From: Gemmatimonadales bacterium
Lineage (GTDB): Bacteria > Gemmatimonadota > Gemmatimonadetes > Gemmatimonadales > GWC2-71-9
DNA length: 7,714 nt
Assembly: GCA_030601605.1 (NCBI GenBank)
Contig: JAUVTI010000088.1
Location: forward strand, 1 to 7,714
Reading direction: 5' to 3'
In this document: positions 1 to 6,110 of the stretch, piece after piece
Layout: each line of letters opens with the position of its first letter
How positions within the stretch are numbered: the stretch's first letter is position 1
Position numbers and translations under genes: made by a program
Notes under the pieces: generated by a model
Told to the model about the DNA's origin: nothing
Databases searched by the model: none
The model's input: the letters and a program-made list of their open reading frames with translations, nothing else

Positions 1-1094
1 GCCCGGCCGGTGATCAGATAGGCGCCTCTCGCTACCGTAGCGACGGCCTCGGCGGGTTCCCCTACGTCCACTGAATCGCGCTTGTGGCGAGCCTGCTCCA
101 TGGCGCTCACGACTCCGGACACTGCACCGACCTGCTCCGCGTCCGCCCGGTGCTGGATCAGCTCCAGCGGCTCTCCCGAGGGCAGCCGCTGTACGACGCG
201 CACCGTGGGGGTGCCGCCCACCTCACCCAGCTGGTAGGCGAGAACCGGCAGCTCCGGTACGGTTAATACCGGACCGCCGATGTGCTGCTCCGCCGCATCG
301 CTCCCGGCCACGCGCCAAGCGTCCGCGTTCAGGGCTTCCAACGCATCCTGCGGCGCGTCCGCGCGCACGCCGCCGACGACACGTAGGCGGGCGTCGTCTG
401 CCACGGCCCGGTCCCGGGCCGCGTCTTCGTCCGCGAACGCCTCGGCCTGGCGCTCCGGTGCGGCGACGGCAGCCAGCCGGTCCGCCTCTTCCGGGCGCTC
501 CTCCCGCTCCGCCTCGGCGAGCAGCTGCGGCTGCGGCTCGTTCCGCGCCGGGGTCTCTGCTTCGGACTTGGCCATTGCCGTGGGCTGGGAGCGCTCGCGC
601 CGGGCGGCTCCGCGCCCGCTCGCGTCCGGCTCTGCCTCGCCCGTTGCCGGCGCGGCTCGTTCCTCGGGGATCTCTCCCCGGGCCAGGGTGCGGAAGCCGG
701 GGGCGGGCGCGCTGTCGCCGGATGCAGCCGCGACCTCCTGCGCCGGGCTGTCCACTCCGATCGTGCTCCTCGCGATCCAGCCCACACCGACCGCCAGGAA
801 GATGACCGCCGCCCAGCCCAGCGCCGCCATGCGGTTGAGCCGCAGGTAGCGGCTGCGGACACGGGCCGCCCGGGAGCGGGCGACTATGTCGTCGAACGGC
901 GGCGCGGAAACCGCTCCGGGCCCGGAGCCGCTGAGAATCGCGGTGGCCCTCTCGCGCAGCTTGCGCTCCGTGTCGAGCCGCTCGCGGCACCCGGCGCAGG
1001 TCTCGAGATGACGCTCGACCGCCTCGCGGTCGGTCAGCGCCCCGGACTCGCCGTCCAGGTACGCGTGCAGCTGGCCTTCATCGATGTGCGACAT
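1..1094 (-). CDS. Membrane-anchored zinc-finger anti-sigma factor (partial, 3' end outside window)
   Basis: This gene encodes the likely inhibitor of the ECF sigma factor just upstream. The 364 visible codons begin with an N-terminal zinc-binding anti-sigma (ZAS/zf-HC2) domain carrying H29-x3-C33-x2-C36, the classic ligand pattern. One hydrophobic segment at about residues 89-108 (MAALGWAAVIF onward) would span the inner membrane. A long Ala/Glu/Arg/Pro-rich stretch (about 115-235) follows, then a more structured C-terminal part from about 270 (ELPVLAYQL, VRVVQRLPSG). By analogy with other ZAS proteins, the N-terminus would bind sigma in the cytoplasm and the rest would lie in the periplasm. 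The ATG at 1094 is chosen because GGAGG sits 6 nt upstream and the zinc motif follows at the usual distance. It overlaps the sigma gene by 17 nt. The frame stays open to the window edge, so the true C-terminus is unseen. The zinc motif and membrane segment are seen; the partner is inferred from position. Confidence 0.87.
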   Translation of the reverse strand, partial: MSHIDEGQLHAYLDGESGALTDREAVERHLETCAGCRERLDTERKLRERATAILSGSGPGAVSAPPFDDIVARSRAARVRSRYLRLNRMAALGWAAVIFLAVGVGWIARSTIGVDSPAQEVAAASGDSAPAPGFRTLARGEIPEERAAPATGEAEPDASGRGAARRERSQPTAMAKSEAETPARNEPQPQLLAEAEREERPEEADRLAAVAAPERQAEAFADEDAARDRAVADDARLRVVGGVRADAPQDALEALNADAWRVAGSDAAEQHIGGPVLTVPELPVLAYQLGEVGGTPTVRVVQRLPSGEPLELIQHRADAEQVGAVSGVVSAMEQARHKRDSVDVGEPAEAVATVARGAYLITGR

Positions 1095-1584
1095 CTCTAT
1101 CCTCCATCTCGCCGTATGCCTCCACCAGACGGCGACGGGCGCGGGCCAGGGTGGTGCCGATCGCTCCCTGTGCCAGCCCCGTTTCGGCAGCAATCTCCGC
1201 GTAGTCGAGTCCCGCATCCCACAGCAGCAGCCCGTCACGGTCCCTCTCGCTCAGGTGATCCAGCGCTCCCCGCACCCGCTGCATCCGCTGCTCGCGCTCG
1301 AGCTCCTCGGCCGGGTCGGGGGCCGGCTCCCGCGTGGCGGCCTCGCTCTTGATGAGCGTCAGATGCTCCCGCCGCCTGATGGCCGCTCGCGCCTCGTCGC
1401 GCGCGAGGTTGCCGGCTACGGTGAACAGCCAGGCTCGCGGGTTGTCCGGCTCGTGATCCAGCGCGCGCACGAACGTCTCCTGTGCCAGGTCCTGCGCCCG
1501 GTCCGCATCCCACACCTTGCGGTGCAGGAAGCGGACCAGGTCCTCGAAGGTCGTGCGGTACACTTCTGCCCAGTCGACGCTCAC
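1078..1584 (-). CDS. ECF-family (sigma-70 group IV) RNA polymerase sigma factor
   Basis: The 168-residue product has the length and two-domain plan of an ECF sigma factor. Sigma region 2 covers about residues 7-72, with the conserved DLAQETFVRAL (32-42) and the DNA-melting/-10 recognition helix PRAWLFTVAGNLARDEAR (49-66). A short acidic linker (about 80-100) leads to region 4 (about 101-155), where LSERDRDGLLLW and the helix-turn-helix YAEIAAETGLAQGAIGTTLARAR would read the -35 element. There is no SnoaL-like or other C-terminal extension. The start is a GTG 10 nt after the stop of the VIT-vWA gene. No clear Shine-Dalgarno precedes it, so translation probably depends on coupling to the upstream gene. 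The downstream anti-sigma gene overlaps its 3' end. The family is certain from the sequence; the ECF subgroup and target promoters are not determined. Confidence 0.95.
   Translation of the reverse strand: MSVDWAEVYRTTFEDLVRFLHRKVWDADRAQDLAQETFVRALDHEPDNPRAWLFTVAGNLARDEARAAIRRREHLTLIKSEAATREPAPDPAEELEREQRMQRVRGALDHLSERDRDGLLLWDAGLDYAEIAAETGLAQGAIGTTLARARRRLVEAYGEMEDRDVAHR
1101..1105 (-). promoter_or_regulatory. Ribosome binding site of the anti-sigma gene, inside the sigma gene
   Basis: On the minus strand this reads GGAGG, 6 nt before the ATG at 1094. It lies within the last codons of the sigma factor gene, so ribosomes finishing sigma would pass over it. That supports translational coupling of inhibitor to sigma and fixes the anti-sigma start. 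Confidence 0.75.
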
Positions 1585-1594
1585 GGTGTTCAGT

Positions 1595-3811
1595 TTAGCG
1601 CTCGCGGAAGTCCCGCACTAGACGCGCCAGCTCGGCGTCCGTAATCGTGTCCTCGCCGCCATCCACAACGCGGATGCTCACCTGTCTCCCGTGCACCACG
1701 ACCTGCTCCAACGCCGAGAAGTAGGGCTCGAGCTCGGGGAGCGCCCTGAGCAGCGCGAAGTACGCCTCACCGTACGGCGCCACCGCAACGGTGCGCACCG
1801 AGTCACTGTGCGCCAGGTCGGTCCAGATGCCGTCCTGCACCGCGAACAGCCGTCCGGCCACGTGTCTCGTCTGCCCGAAGTGCCCGCGCCTGAGGATGTC
1901 CTCGTCGGCTGCCTGCAGCTCGGCCTCGGTCGTGGCCTCCGCGCGGGCCCGGTCCAGCTTGGACCGCGCTACGGCGCCCTCTCCCACTGCGTTGGCCGGT
2001 GCGGAAGCCGCCACGCCGCCAATCTGCATGGGGGCGTTGCGCTGCCCCCGCCCGCTACGCGCATCGGCGAATTCCTCAGGCTCCTGGACCAGGTAAGCCG
2101 TGTACTCGCTCAAGAGACCGTAGCGCAGCGCGAGGCTGCGGATCTCCTCGACGAGCTCCTCGGTCGCACCCTCCAACCGCAGCGCTCGCGTGAGCGTGCC
2201 CAGCTTGCGGGACGCCCACAGGCGTGGGATGAAGTCATTGCCCGGCTCGTGGTTGGGGAAGGTGGCCTCGGTGGCCAGCCTCACGACCCTTCCGCTACGC
2301 TCTCCGGTCACGGCGACATTGCCGCTGCGCTCGCTGCCGGACTGGTAGCGGCCGAACACCACGAGCTCCTCACCGGCGAACAGATCGGGGAGCATGGAGG
2401 GATAGATCTCCGTGAGCTCCACCGGAGCGTCCGCGATTACGAGGTCGGTCAGCACCGGATGCCGGATCTTGGTCGCCAGCACGCTCAATGCCTGCTCCAC
2501 GTCCTCGCCCGGCTCGACGTACTGCGTGGCGCCGCGGCCCGCAGCGGACAGCCTGTCCAATAGATATGTGTTCACGTCATAGCCCACCCCGAACGCGAAC
2601 ACCCGCGCCTGCCCACGGTCGGCCTCGGCCTGCGCCGCGATGCGCTCCGGGTTGCTCTCACCTACCGAGGGAAGTCCGTCGGTCAGGAATACGACGATGG
2701 GCAGCCGCCCCTCATCGCTATCCAGGCGGAAGGCCTCAGTCAGGGCGCCCGAGATGTTGGTCCCGCCGTCGGCCTCCAGGCGGTCGATCCAGCGGTTCGC
2801 GTCTCTCAGCTGGTCCGGAGTGGACCGTGTCCAGCCCTCGCTGTGCGCCCGCACCCGGTTGCTGAACGCCAGGAGCCGGAAGCGGTCCTCCGGGCCCAGC
2901 GAGCCGAGGAGCTGCCGCAGCGCAGCCTTGGCCTGGTCGATCTTGGACCCGGACATCGAGCCCGACACGTCGAGCACCACCGTCAGGTCGCGGGGCACCG
3001 CAGCGCCGTCGTGCTGGCCTGGCGAGAACGTCAGCATGAAGTAGCCGTCCTCGCCCACAGGCCGGTGCGTCACCAGGGTGAGTCCGACCAGGCCGCGCGC
3101 CATGGGCAGGAACAGGGCGAAGTCGCCCGAGAGCTCGCCTGCCGGCCGCACGGTGAGTCGCCCGTCGACGCGAGCCACCCGCAGCTCGTGGGTGGGGGAG
3201 AACGGATCGTTGAATGTCGCGCCATCGGCCACGAGCGTGAACGTCAACGGCACCGGCTCGGCGCGCTGCCGCCACTGGGCGCCGCCCTCGACTGGCAACC
3301 AGCGGCCGCTGCGCCCGCCTGCGGCATATTGGAACTGCAGCGCGTCACCTGCGCGCTCCAGCACCTGCGTATAGCGCAGCGTGATCTTGCGGGTCTCCCC
3401 GGGGTTGATGGGAAAGACACGAGCACGCAGCAATCCGTGACCGGCCAGCTCGATTAGAGCCGGGTCGCGCTTGCGGCGGACGATCTCCTCGTAGATGGCG
3501 CGCGCCTGCGCCGCGTCCATCGTCTCGCCGCGGAGCTCCTGGTCTCCCTGGAACAGCGAGAAGTTGCTGAACACCGCCTCGCCGGGGAGCGGATAGAGGT
3601 AGTCGCCCTCTCCGAGGCCGCGGCCTTCGTTGCGGAACCACTCCTCGACCTCCACCAGGGCCACTCGTCCCGTGACCCGGACGGAGACGGCGGTCCGCAC
3701 CTTAACAACTGCGAAGCCCTGCGTCCCATCGGGTATGGGCTCGATCCATCCCTGGGCCTGGAGCGGACCGGCCACCAGGATGCTGAAAATGAGTGCCTTG
3801 AGCGTTTTCAT
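1595..3811 (-). CDS. Secreted VIT domain / von Willebrand factor A domain protein
   Basis: The 738-residue product starts with a signal peptide (MKTLKALIFSILVAGPLQAQ, cleavage probably near residue 19) and is predicted to be periplasmic or secreted. It has no lipobox cysteine, sortase motif or C-terminal membrane anchor. A VIT domain spans about 25-155, with the hallmark YLYPLPGEAVFSNF and AQARAIYEEIVRRKRDP. A vWA domain covers about 274-450 with a complete metal-ion-dependent adhesion site: D281-x-S283-x-S285, T351 (GGTN) and D378 (FLTDG). A C-terminal segment (about 640-715, GRLFAVQDGIWTD, YFALLRALPEL) resembles the tail often seen in bacterial VIT proteins. The start at 3811 is chosen for its GAGG ribosome binding site and the signal peptide. 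Upstream codons to 3871 would bury that signal. The protein probably binds other proteins through Mg2+; no enzyme activity is evident. It is the first gene of a unit with the sigma and anti-sigma genes. Confidence 0.93.
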   Translation of the reverse strand: MKTLKALIFSILVAGPLQAQGWIEPIPDGTQGFAVVKVRTAVSVRVTGRVALVEVEEWFRNEGRGLGEGDYLYPLPGEAVFSNFSLFQGDQELRGETMDAAQARAIYEEIVRRKRDPALIELAGHGLLRARVFPINPGETRKITLRYTQVLERAGDALQFQYAAGGRSGRWLPVEGGAQWRQRAEPVPLTFTLVADGATFNDPFSPTHELRVARVDGRLTVRPAGELSGDFALFLPMARGLVGLTLVTHRPVGEDGYFMLTFSPGQHDGAAVPRDLTVVLDVSGSMSGSKIDQAKAALRQLLGSLGPEDRFRLLAFSNRVRAHSEGWTRSTPDQLRDANRWIDRLEADGGTNISGALTEAFRLDSDEGRLPIVVFLTDGLPSVGESNPERIAAQAEADRGQARVFAFGVGYDVNTYLLDRLSAAGRGATQYVEPGEDVEQALSVLATKIRHPVLTDLVIADAPVELTEIYPSMLPDLFAGEELVVFGRYQSGSERSGNVAVTGERSGRVVRLATEATFPNHEPGNDFIPRLWASRKLGTLTRALRLEGATEELVEEIRSLALRYGLLSEYTAYLVQEPEEFADARSGRGQRNAPMQIGGVAASAPANAVGEGAVARSKLDRARAEATTEAELQAADEDILRRGHFGQTRHVAGRLFAVQDGIWTDLAHSDSVRTVAVAPYGEAYFALLRALPELEPYFSALEQVVVHGRQVSIRVVDGGEDTITDAELARLVRDFRER

Positions 3812-3816
3812 TGCTT

Positions 3817-3820
3817 CCTC
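3817..3820 (-). promoter_or_regulatory. Ribosome binding site deciding the VIT-vWA start
   Basis: On the minus strand GAGG (within GAGGAA) lies 5 nt before the ATG at 3811. It favours this start over the in-frame ATG at 3871, which would add 20 non-hydrophobic residues ahead of the signal peptide. Confidence 0.7.
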
Positions 3821-3897
3821 GCGGTTCGTTCTGCCCCTGATGACGATCCAGAGGGCCCGACTTGCACACATCGGGATCGGCAGGGCCGGCGGGAGGG

Positions 3898-3926
3898 TTG
3901 CCGCAGAGGCCGGACCGGTCGATACT
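3898..3926 (+). promoter_or_regulatory. Candidate sigma70-type promoter for the duplicated secreted protein gene
   Basis: TTGCCG (3898-3903) and GATACT (3921-3926) are separated by exactly 17 nt. Each matches the housekeeping consensus at 4 of 6 positions. Transcription would start near 3933, giving a leader of about 60 nt before the ATG at 3993. This is an eye-made match in GC-rich DNA and is untested. ECF-type alternatives lie just downstream. Confidence 0.4.
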
Positions 3927-3935
3927 TCGCGGTCC
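3912..3935. repeat. Inverted repeat around the candidate -10 element
   Basis: GGACCG (3912-3917) and CGGTCC (3930-3935) are perfect inverted 6-mers separated by 12 nt, and the -10 candidate GATACT lies in the loop. The left arm also contains part of the palindrome ACCGGT. It could be an operator for a dimeric regulator overlapping the promoter, or a small hairpin. Chance is not excluded at this GC content. Confidence 0.35.
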
Positions 3936-3941
3936 TATTGA

Positions 3942-3968
3942 GGAACTCCTATCCGGATAACGGGTTTC
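3942..3968. promoter_or_regulatory. Palindrome flanked by divergent ECF-like -35 motifs
   Basis: A perfect 10-bp palindrome, TATCCGGATA (3950-3959), sits between GGAAC on the plus strand (3942-3946) and GAAAC on the minus strand (3964-3968). Both pentamers resemble the -35 element of many ECF sigma factors, and they point in opposite directions from the middle of a divergent intergenic region. This could be a shared control element for both units, possibly read by the ECF sigma factor encoded at 1078-1584. No convincing -10 element was found for either orientation, so the assignment is tentative. Confidence 0.3.
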
Positions 3969-3992
3969 GTATGTGCAATGCGTGAGTACCGA

Positions 3993-6110
3993 ATGACTTG
4001 GCGAGTCGGCCTGCTGCTGCTGGCGGCGACCGTGGGTCCTGCGACAGGGGCCGGGGGTCAGGCGCCCGGCGACACCGGGCAGGGCCGCCCGGACTGGACG
4101 CTGCGCTCCAGCGCCGCCGCCGATCTGTGGTTCTACGGGCTGGCCCGGGTCGGATTCGGCATGGGCGGCGAGTTCCCGCTCTACAACGCCGACTACGTCG
4201 ATCACGTGGCGGCCGCGAAACGGGATGCCGGGGTGCCCAGCACCGCGCTCGACAGCGCCGCGGCCGAGCTGCTGGTCGAGTTCCAGGAAGAGCGGGTCTT
4301 CCAGGCCCTCCACTTCGTGCCGCTCTACTTCGCCCAGGCGGATCCCGAAGAGATGCTGCTGGCGCTCAAGGCCGTGGCGGAGCGCGATCTGAGCCAGGCG
4401 CAGTTCTTCGACGCCCGCACACGGTTCGGCGTCCGCGAGATGGCGGGGACGTTCCGGGACGGAGACCATCGGAAAGTGCTGGGCAAGTTCGTGGACCTGC
4501 TGTCGCGGGAGTGGGAGTCCTTCTACGCGGACTACTGGGCGCGCACGGCGGGAGCGGACAGCGCCTACCTAGCGGACGTGAAGGCCCGCTGGGTCGGCGA
4601 CGTGGCTCCTGTGGTGGCGGGCTTCCTGGCAGAGCGCCAGCTCGACGCGGGAACCATCCTGGTGTCACCGCCCCTGGGCCCGGAGGGGAGAGTGTACGAA
4701 GGGAGCCCGTTTCGGCGGCTCGACAACGTCGTAGCGATCTGGGCGCCCCCGGGGGCGCACGATCCCGACGTGAGCGTCTACGCCATCCTGCGCGAGCTCT
4801 GCTTCTCCACCGCGGACGAGGCCGTGCACACGAGCCTGGATGGGGTCGATCCGGTCGTGAGCAGCAGGGCGGCTGTGCAGTGTGGCTCCCTGTTGCTCGA
4901 GGCCTTTGCACCGGAGCAGGTGGGCCGGTATCACGCGATCTTCCTCACCGCGGCGCAGGGCGCCGACGAGGGAGCCACGTTCGAAGATGCATACCTGATC
5001 GAGTGGGCGGTGCTCGAGAATCTGCGCCAGAAGATCGCGCCCGCGGTTGCAGAGGCGCCGGCGCCTGAGCTCGAACGGGTCAACCGGCGCGGCTGGGTGG
5101 TGCGAGGCGCGCCGCAGACGGACCTCTGGTTCCACACCCTGGCGGTGATCGCCGCCGACCAGCCCGGCCCGCTGGGGCTGTACAGCGCCGACTATGCGCG
5201 GCGGATCCGCGATGTGAAGCAGGAGCTGGGCATCTACCCCACGCCACTCGACTCGCTGGCGACGAAACTGAGGCGGGACCTCGCGGGCGGGAACCCGGAA
5301 CTGGACGTCTTCCACTTCGTGCCGCTGTACTTCCCGACCGCCAGCGCAGAAGAGATGATGATGTCGCTCCAGCGGGTGGCTGACAACGACGTCCCGAGTC
5401 CCCAGGAGTTCTACCGGGGGCAGAGGCCGCCGGGCGGCCCGCCCTCGGGCGGGCTCGGTCCCAACGCCGGTCTGGGTATGCTGATCATCGCACAGGCGAT
5501 GCAGACCAGCGGAGCCCGCCGTCTGCTCAAGCGGCTGGTCGAAGCCGCCCGGATCGAGTGGCACGTCTTCTATCGCGACTACTGGGAGCAATTCACCGCA
5601 GAGCAGGCGCCGCGCTACGCCGCCATCCAGGCCATGTGGGACACCCTGTTCGTGCCGCAGCTGGGACCCTACCTGGCGCGCCGCCGGCTCACGTCCGGTG
5701 TCATCTTCCCGTCGCCGCCGGTGGGGCCGGAGGGCCGCATCGTGGAGTTCGACGAGTACGATACCGGCGACCAGATCGTGTCGGTGCTGATGCCGCTCGG
5801 GACGGACGAGCCCGAGGCAACGGTGTTTGCCTTCCTCAAGGAGCTGTGCTTCCTGCTGGTGGACGATCAGGTCCTGGGGAACATCGGCATGGAGGAGGAC
5901 GACCTGGAGGACCTGAGGCGGCGTGCGGCAGTGCGCTGCGGGGCGCTGATCCTCGACTTCTACGCGCCGACCATGGCGTCGCGTTACCGCCGCGTGTTCC
6001 TCGACGTAGTGGGCGCCGAGGACAGCAGGACCAACGAGGCGTTCGACCGGATCTACTTCCTCACCCCGGAACAGTACGAGCGACTGAGGGAGGAGGTTCG
6101 CAGGCGGTGA
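3993..6110 (+). CDS. Secreted protein of unknown family with a tandemly duplicated ~300-residue domain
   Basis: I do not recognise this 705-residue protein. It begins with a signal peptide (MTWRVGLLLLAATVGPATGA) and no lipobox, so it is probably periplasmic or secreted. The mature part holds two homologous copies (about residues 41-345 and 373-700). Both keep, in order: DLWF, LY-x-ADY, HFVPLYF, EEM, EW-x2-FY-x-DYW, P-x-GPEGR, ELCF, RAAV-x-CG, and RY-x3-FL. Each copy has one Glu-Leu-Cys-Phe (E268/C270 and E617/C619) and a second Cys 27-30 residues later (C297, C649), which may form a disulfide. Copy 2 carries a Pro/Gly-rich insertion (about 479-495). No HExxH or other known catalytic signature is visible. 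The ATG at 3993 is preferred because GTGAG lies 6 nt upstream; an in-frame ATG at 3978 would add five residues and lacks a ribosome binding site. The stop overlaps the TonB-like gene, so the two are probably expressed together. Confidence 0.9.
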   Translation: MTWRVGLLLLAATVGPATGAGGQAPGDTGQGRPDWTLRSSAAADLWFYGLARVGFGMGGEFPLYNADYVDHVAAAKRDAGVPSTALDSAAAELLVEFQEERVFQALHFVPLYFAQADPEEMLLALKAVAERDLSQAQFFDARTRFGVREMAGTFRDGDHRKVLGKFVDLLSREWESFYADYWARTAGADSAYLADVKARWVGDVAPVVAGFLAERQLDAGTILVSPPLGPEGRVYEGSPFRRLDNVVAIWAPPGAHDPDVSVYAILRELCFSTADEAVHTSLDGVDPVVSSRAAVQCGSLLLEAFAPEQVGRYHAIFLTAAQGADEGATFEDAYLIEWAVLENLRQKIAPAVAEAPAPELERVNRRGWVVRGAPQTDLWFHTLAVIAADQPGPLGLYSADYARRIRDVKQELGIYPTPLDSLATKLRRDLAGGNPELDVFHFVPLYFPTASAEEMMMSLQRVADNDVPSPQEFYRGQRPPGGPPSGGLGPNAGLGMLIIAQAMQTSGARRLLKRLVEAARIEWHVFYRDYWEQFTAEQAPRYAAIQAMWDTLFVPQLGPYLARRRLTSGVIFPSPPVGPEGRIVEFDEYDTGDQIVSVLMPLGTDEPEATVFAFLKELCFLLVDDQVLGNIGMEEDDLEDLRRRAAVRCGALILDFYAPTMASRYRRVFLDVVGAEDSRTNEAFDRIYFLTPEQYERLREEVRRR
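4113..5027 (+). repeat. Intragenic domain repeat, copy 1
   Basis: This stretch encodes the first copy of the duplicated domain. Clear matches to copy 2 include HFVPLYF (identical in both), LYNADY against LYSADY, PLGPEGR against PVGPEGR, and RAAVQCG against RAAVRCG. The DNA at 4311-4331 matches 5313-5333 at 20 of 21 positions. Most of the rest has diverged, so the duplication is old rather than a recent slippage event. Confidence 0.85.
5109..6092 (+). repeat. Intragenic domain repeat, copy 2
   Basis: This is the second copy of the domain, in the same order and spacing as copy 1. A Pro/Gly-rich insertion follows the EFYRG segment, encoded near 5427-5477. Motifs shared with copy 1 are DLWF, HFVPLYF, FYRDYW, PVGPEGR, ELCF and RAAVRCG. 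Copy boundaries are approximate because they were set by eye. Confidence 0.85.
6091..6096 (+). promoter_or_regulatory. Ribosome binding site of the TonB-like gene
   Basis: AGGAGG lies within the last codons of the duplicated-protein gene, 10 nt before the GTG at 6107. It is the strongest Shine-Dalgarno in the window. It decides the GTG start, which overlaps the upstream TGA as GTGA. Confidence 0.75.

Noticed and set aside
223..990. Long open frames on both strands opposite and within the anti-sigma region (for example 223-990 minus, 280-849 plus, 329-862 minus)
   Set aside because: They are Arg/Ala/Gly/Pro-rich with no motif and overlap a frame that carries a zinc finger, a membrane helix and a ribosome binding site. 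Open frames of this kind are expected in very GC-rich DNA.
1691..3457. Plus-strand open frames (1691-2563 and 2843-3457) opposite the VIT-vWA gene
   Set aside because: No recognisable motifs or convincing starts, and the minus strand carries complete VIT and MIDAS signatures throughout.
3812..3871. Upstream in-frame ATG at 3871 as the VIT-vWA start
   Set aside because: It would place 20 mostly polar and charged residues before a clear signal peptide, and the GAGG site supports 3811.
3971..3985. Four-codon mini-ORF (M-C-N-A-stop) just before the ATG at 3993
   Set aside because: It has no ribosome binding site and is too short to separate from chance. A leader-peptide role cannot be supported.
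3702..4469. A 255-codon minus-strand frame crossing the intergenic region
   Set aside because: It runs antisense through the duplicated protein gene and overlaps the VIT-vWA start region in another frame. No domain is seen.
5558..6106. Possible 5' extension of the TonB-like frame back to 5558
   Set aside because: The frame is open upstream but Arg/Gly/Ala-rich and overlaps the duplicated protein gene. The GTG at 6107 has the ribosome binding site, and the membrane helix follows at the right distance for TonB.
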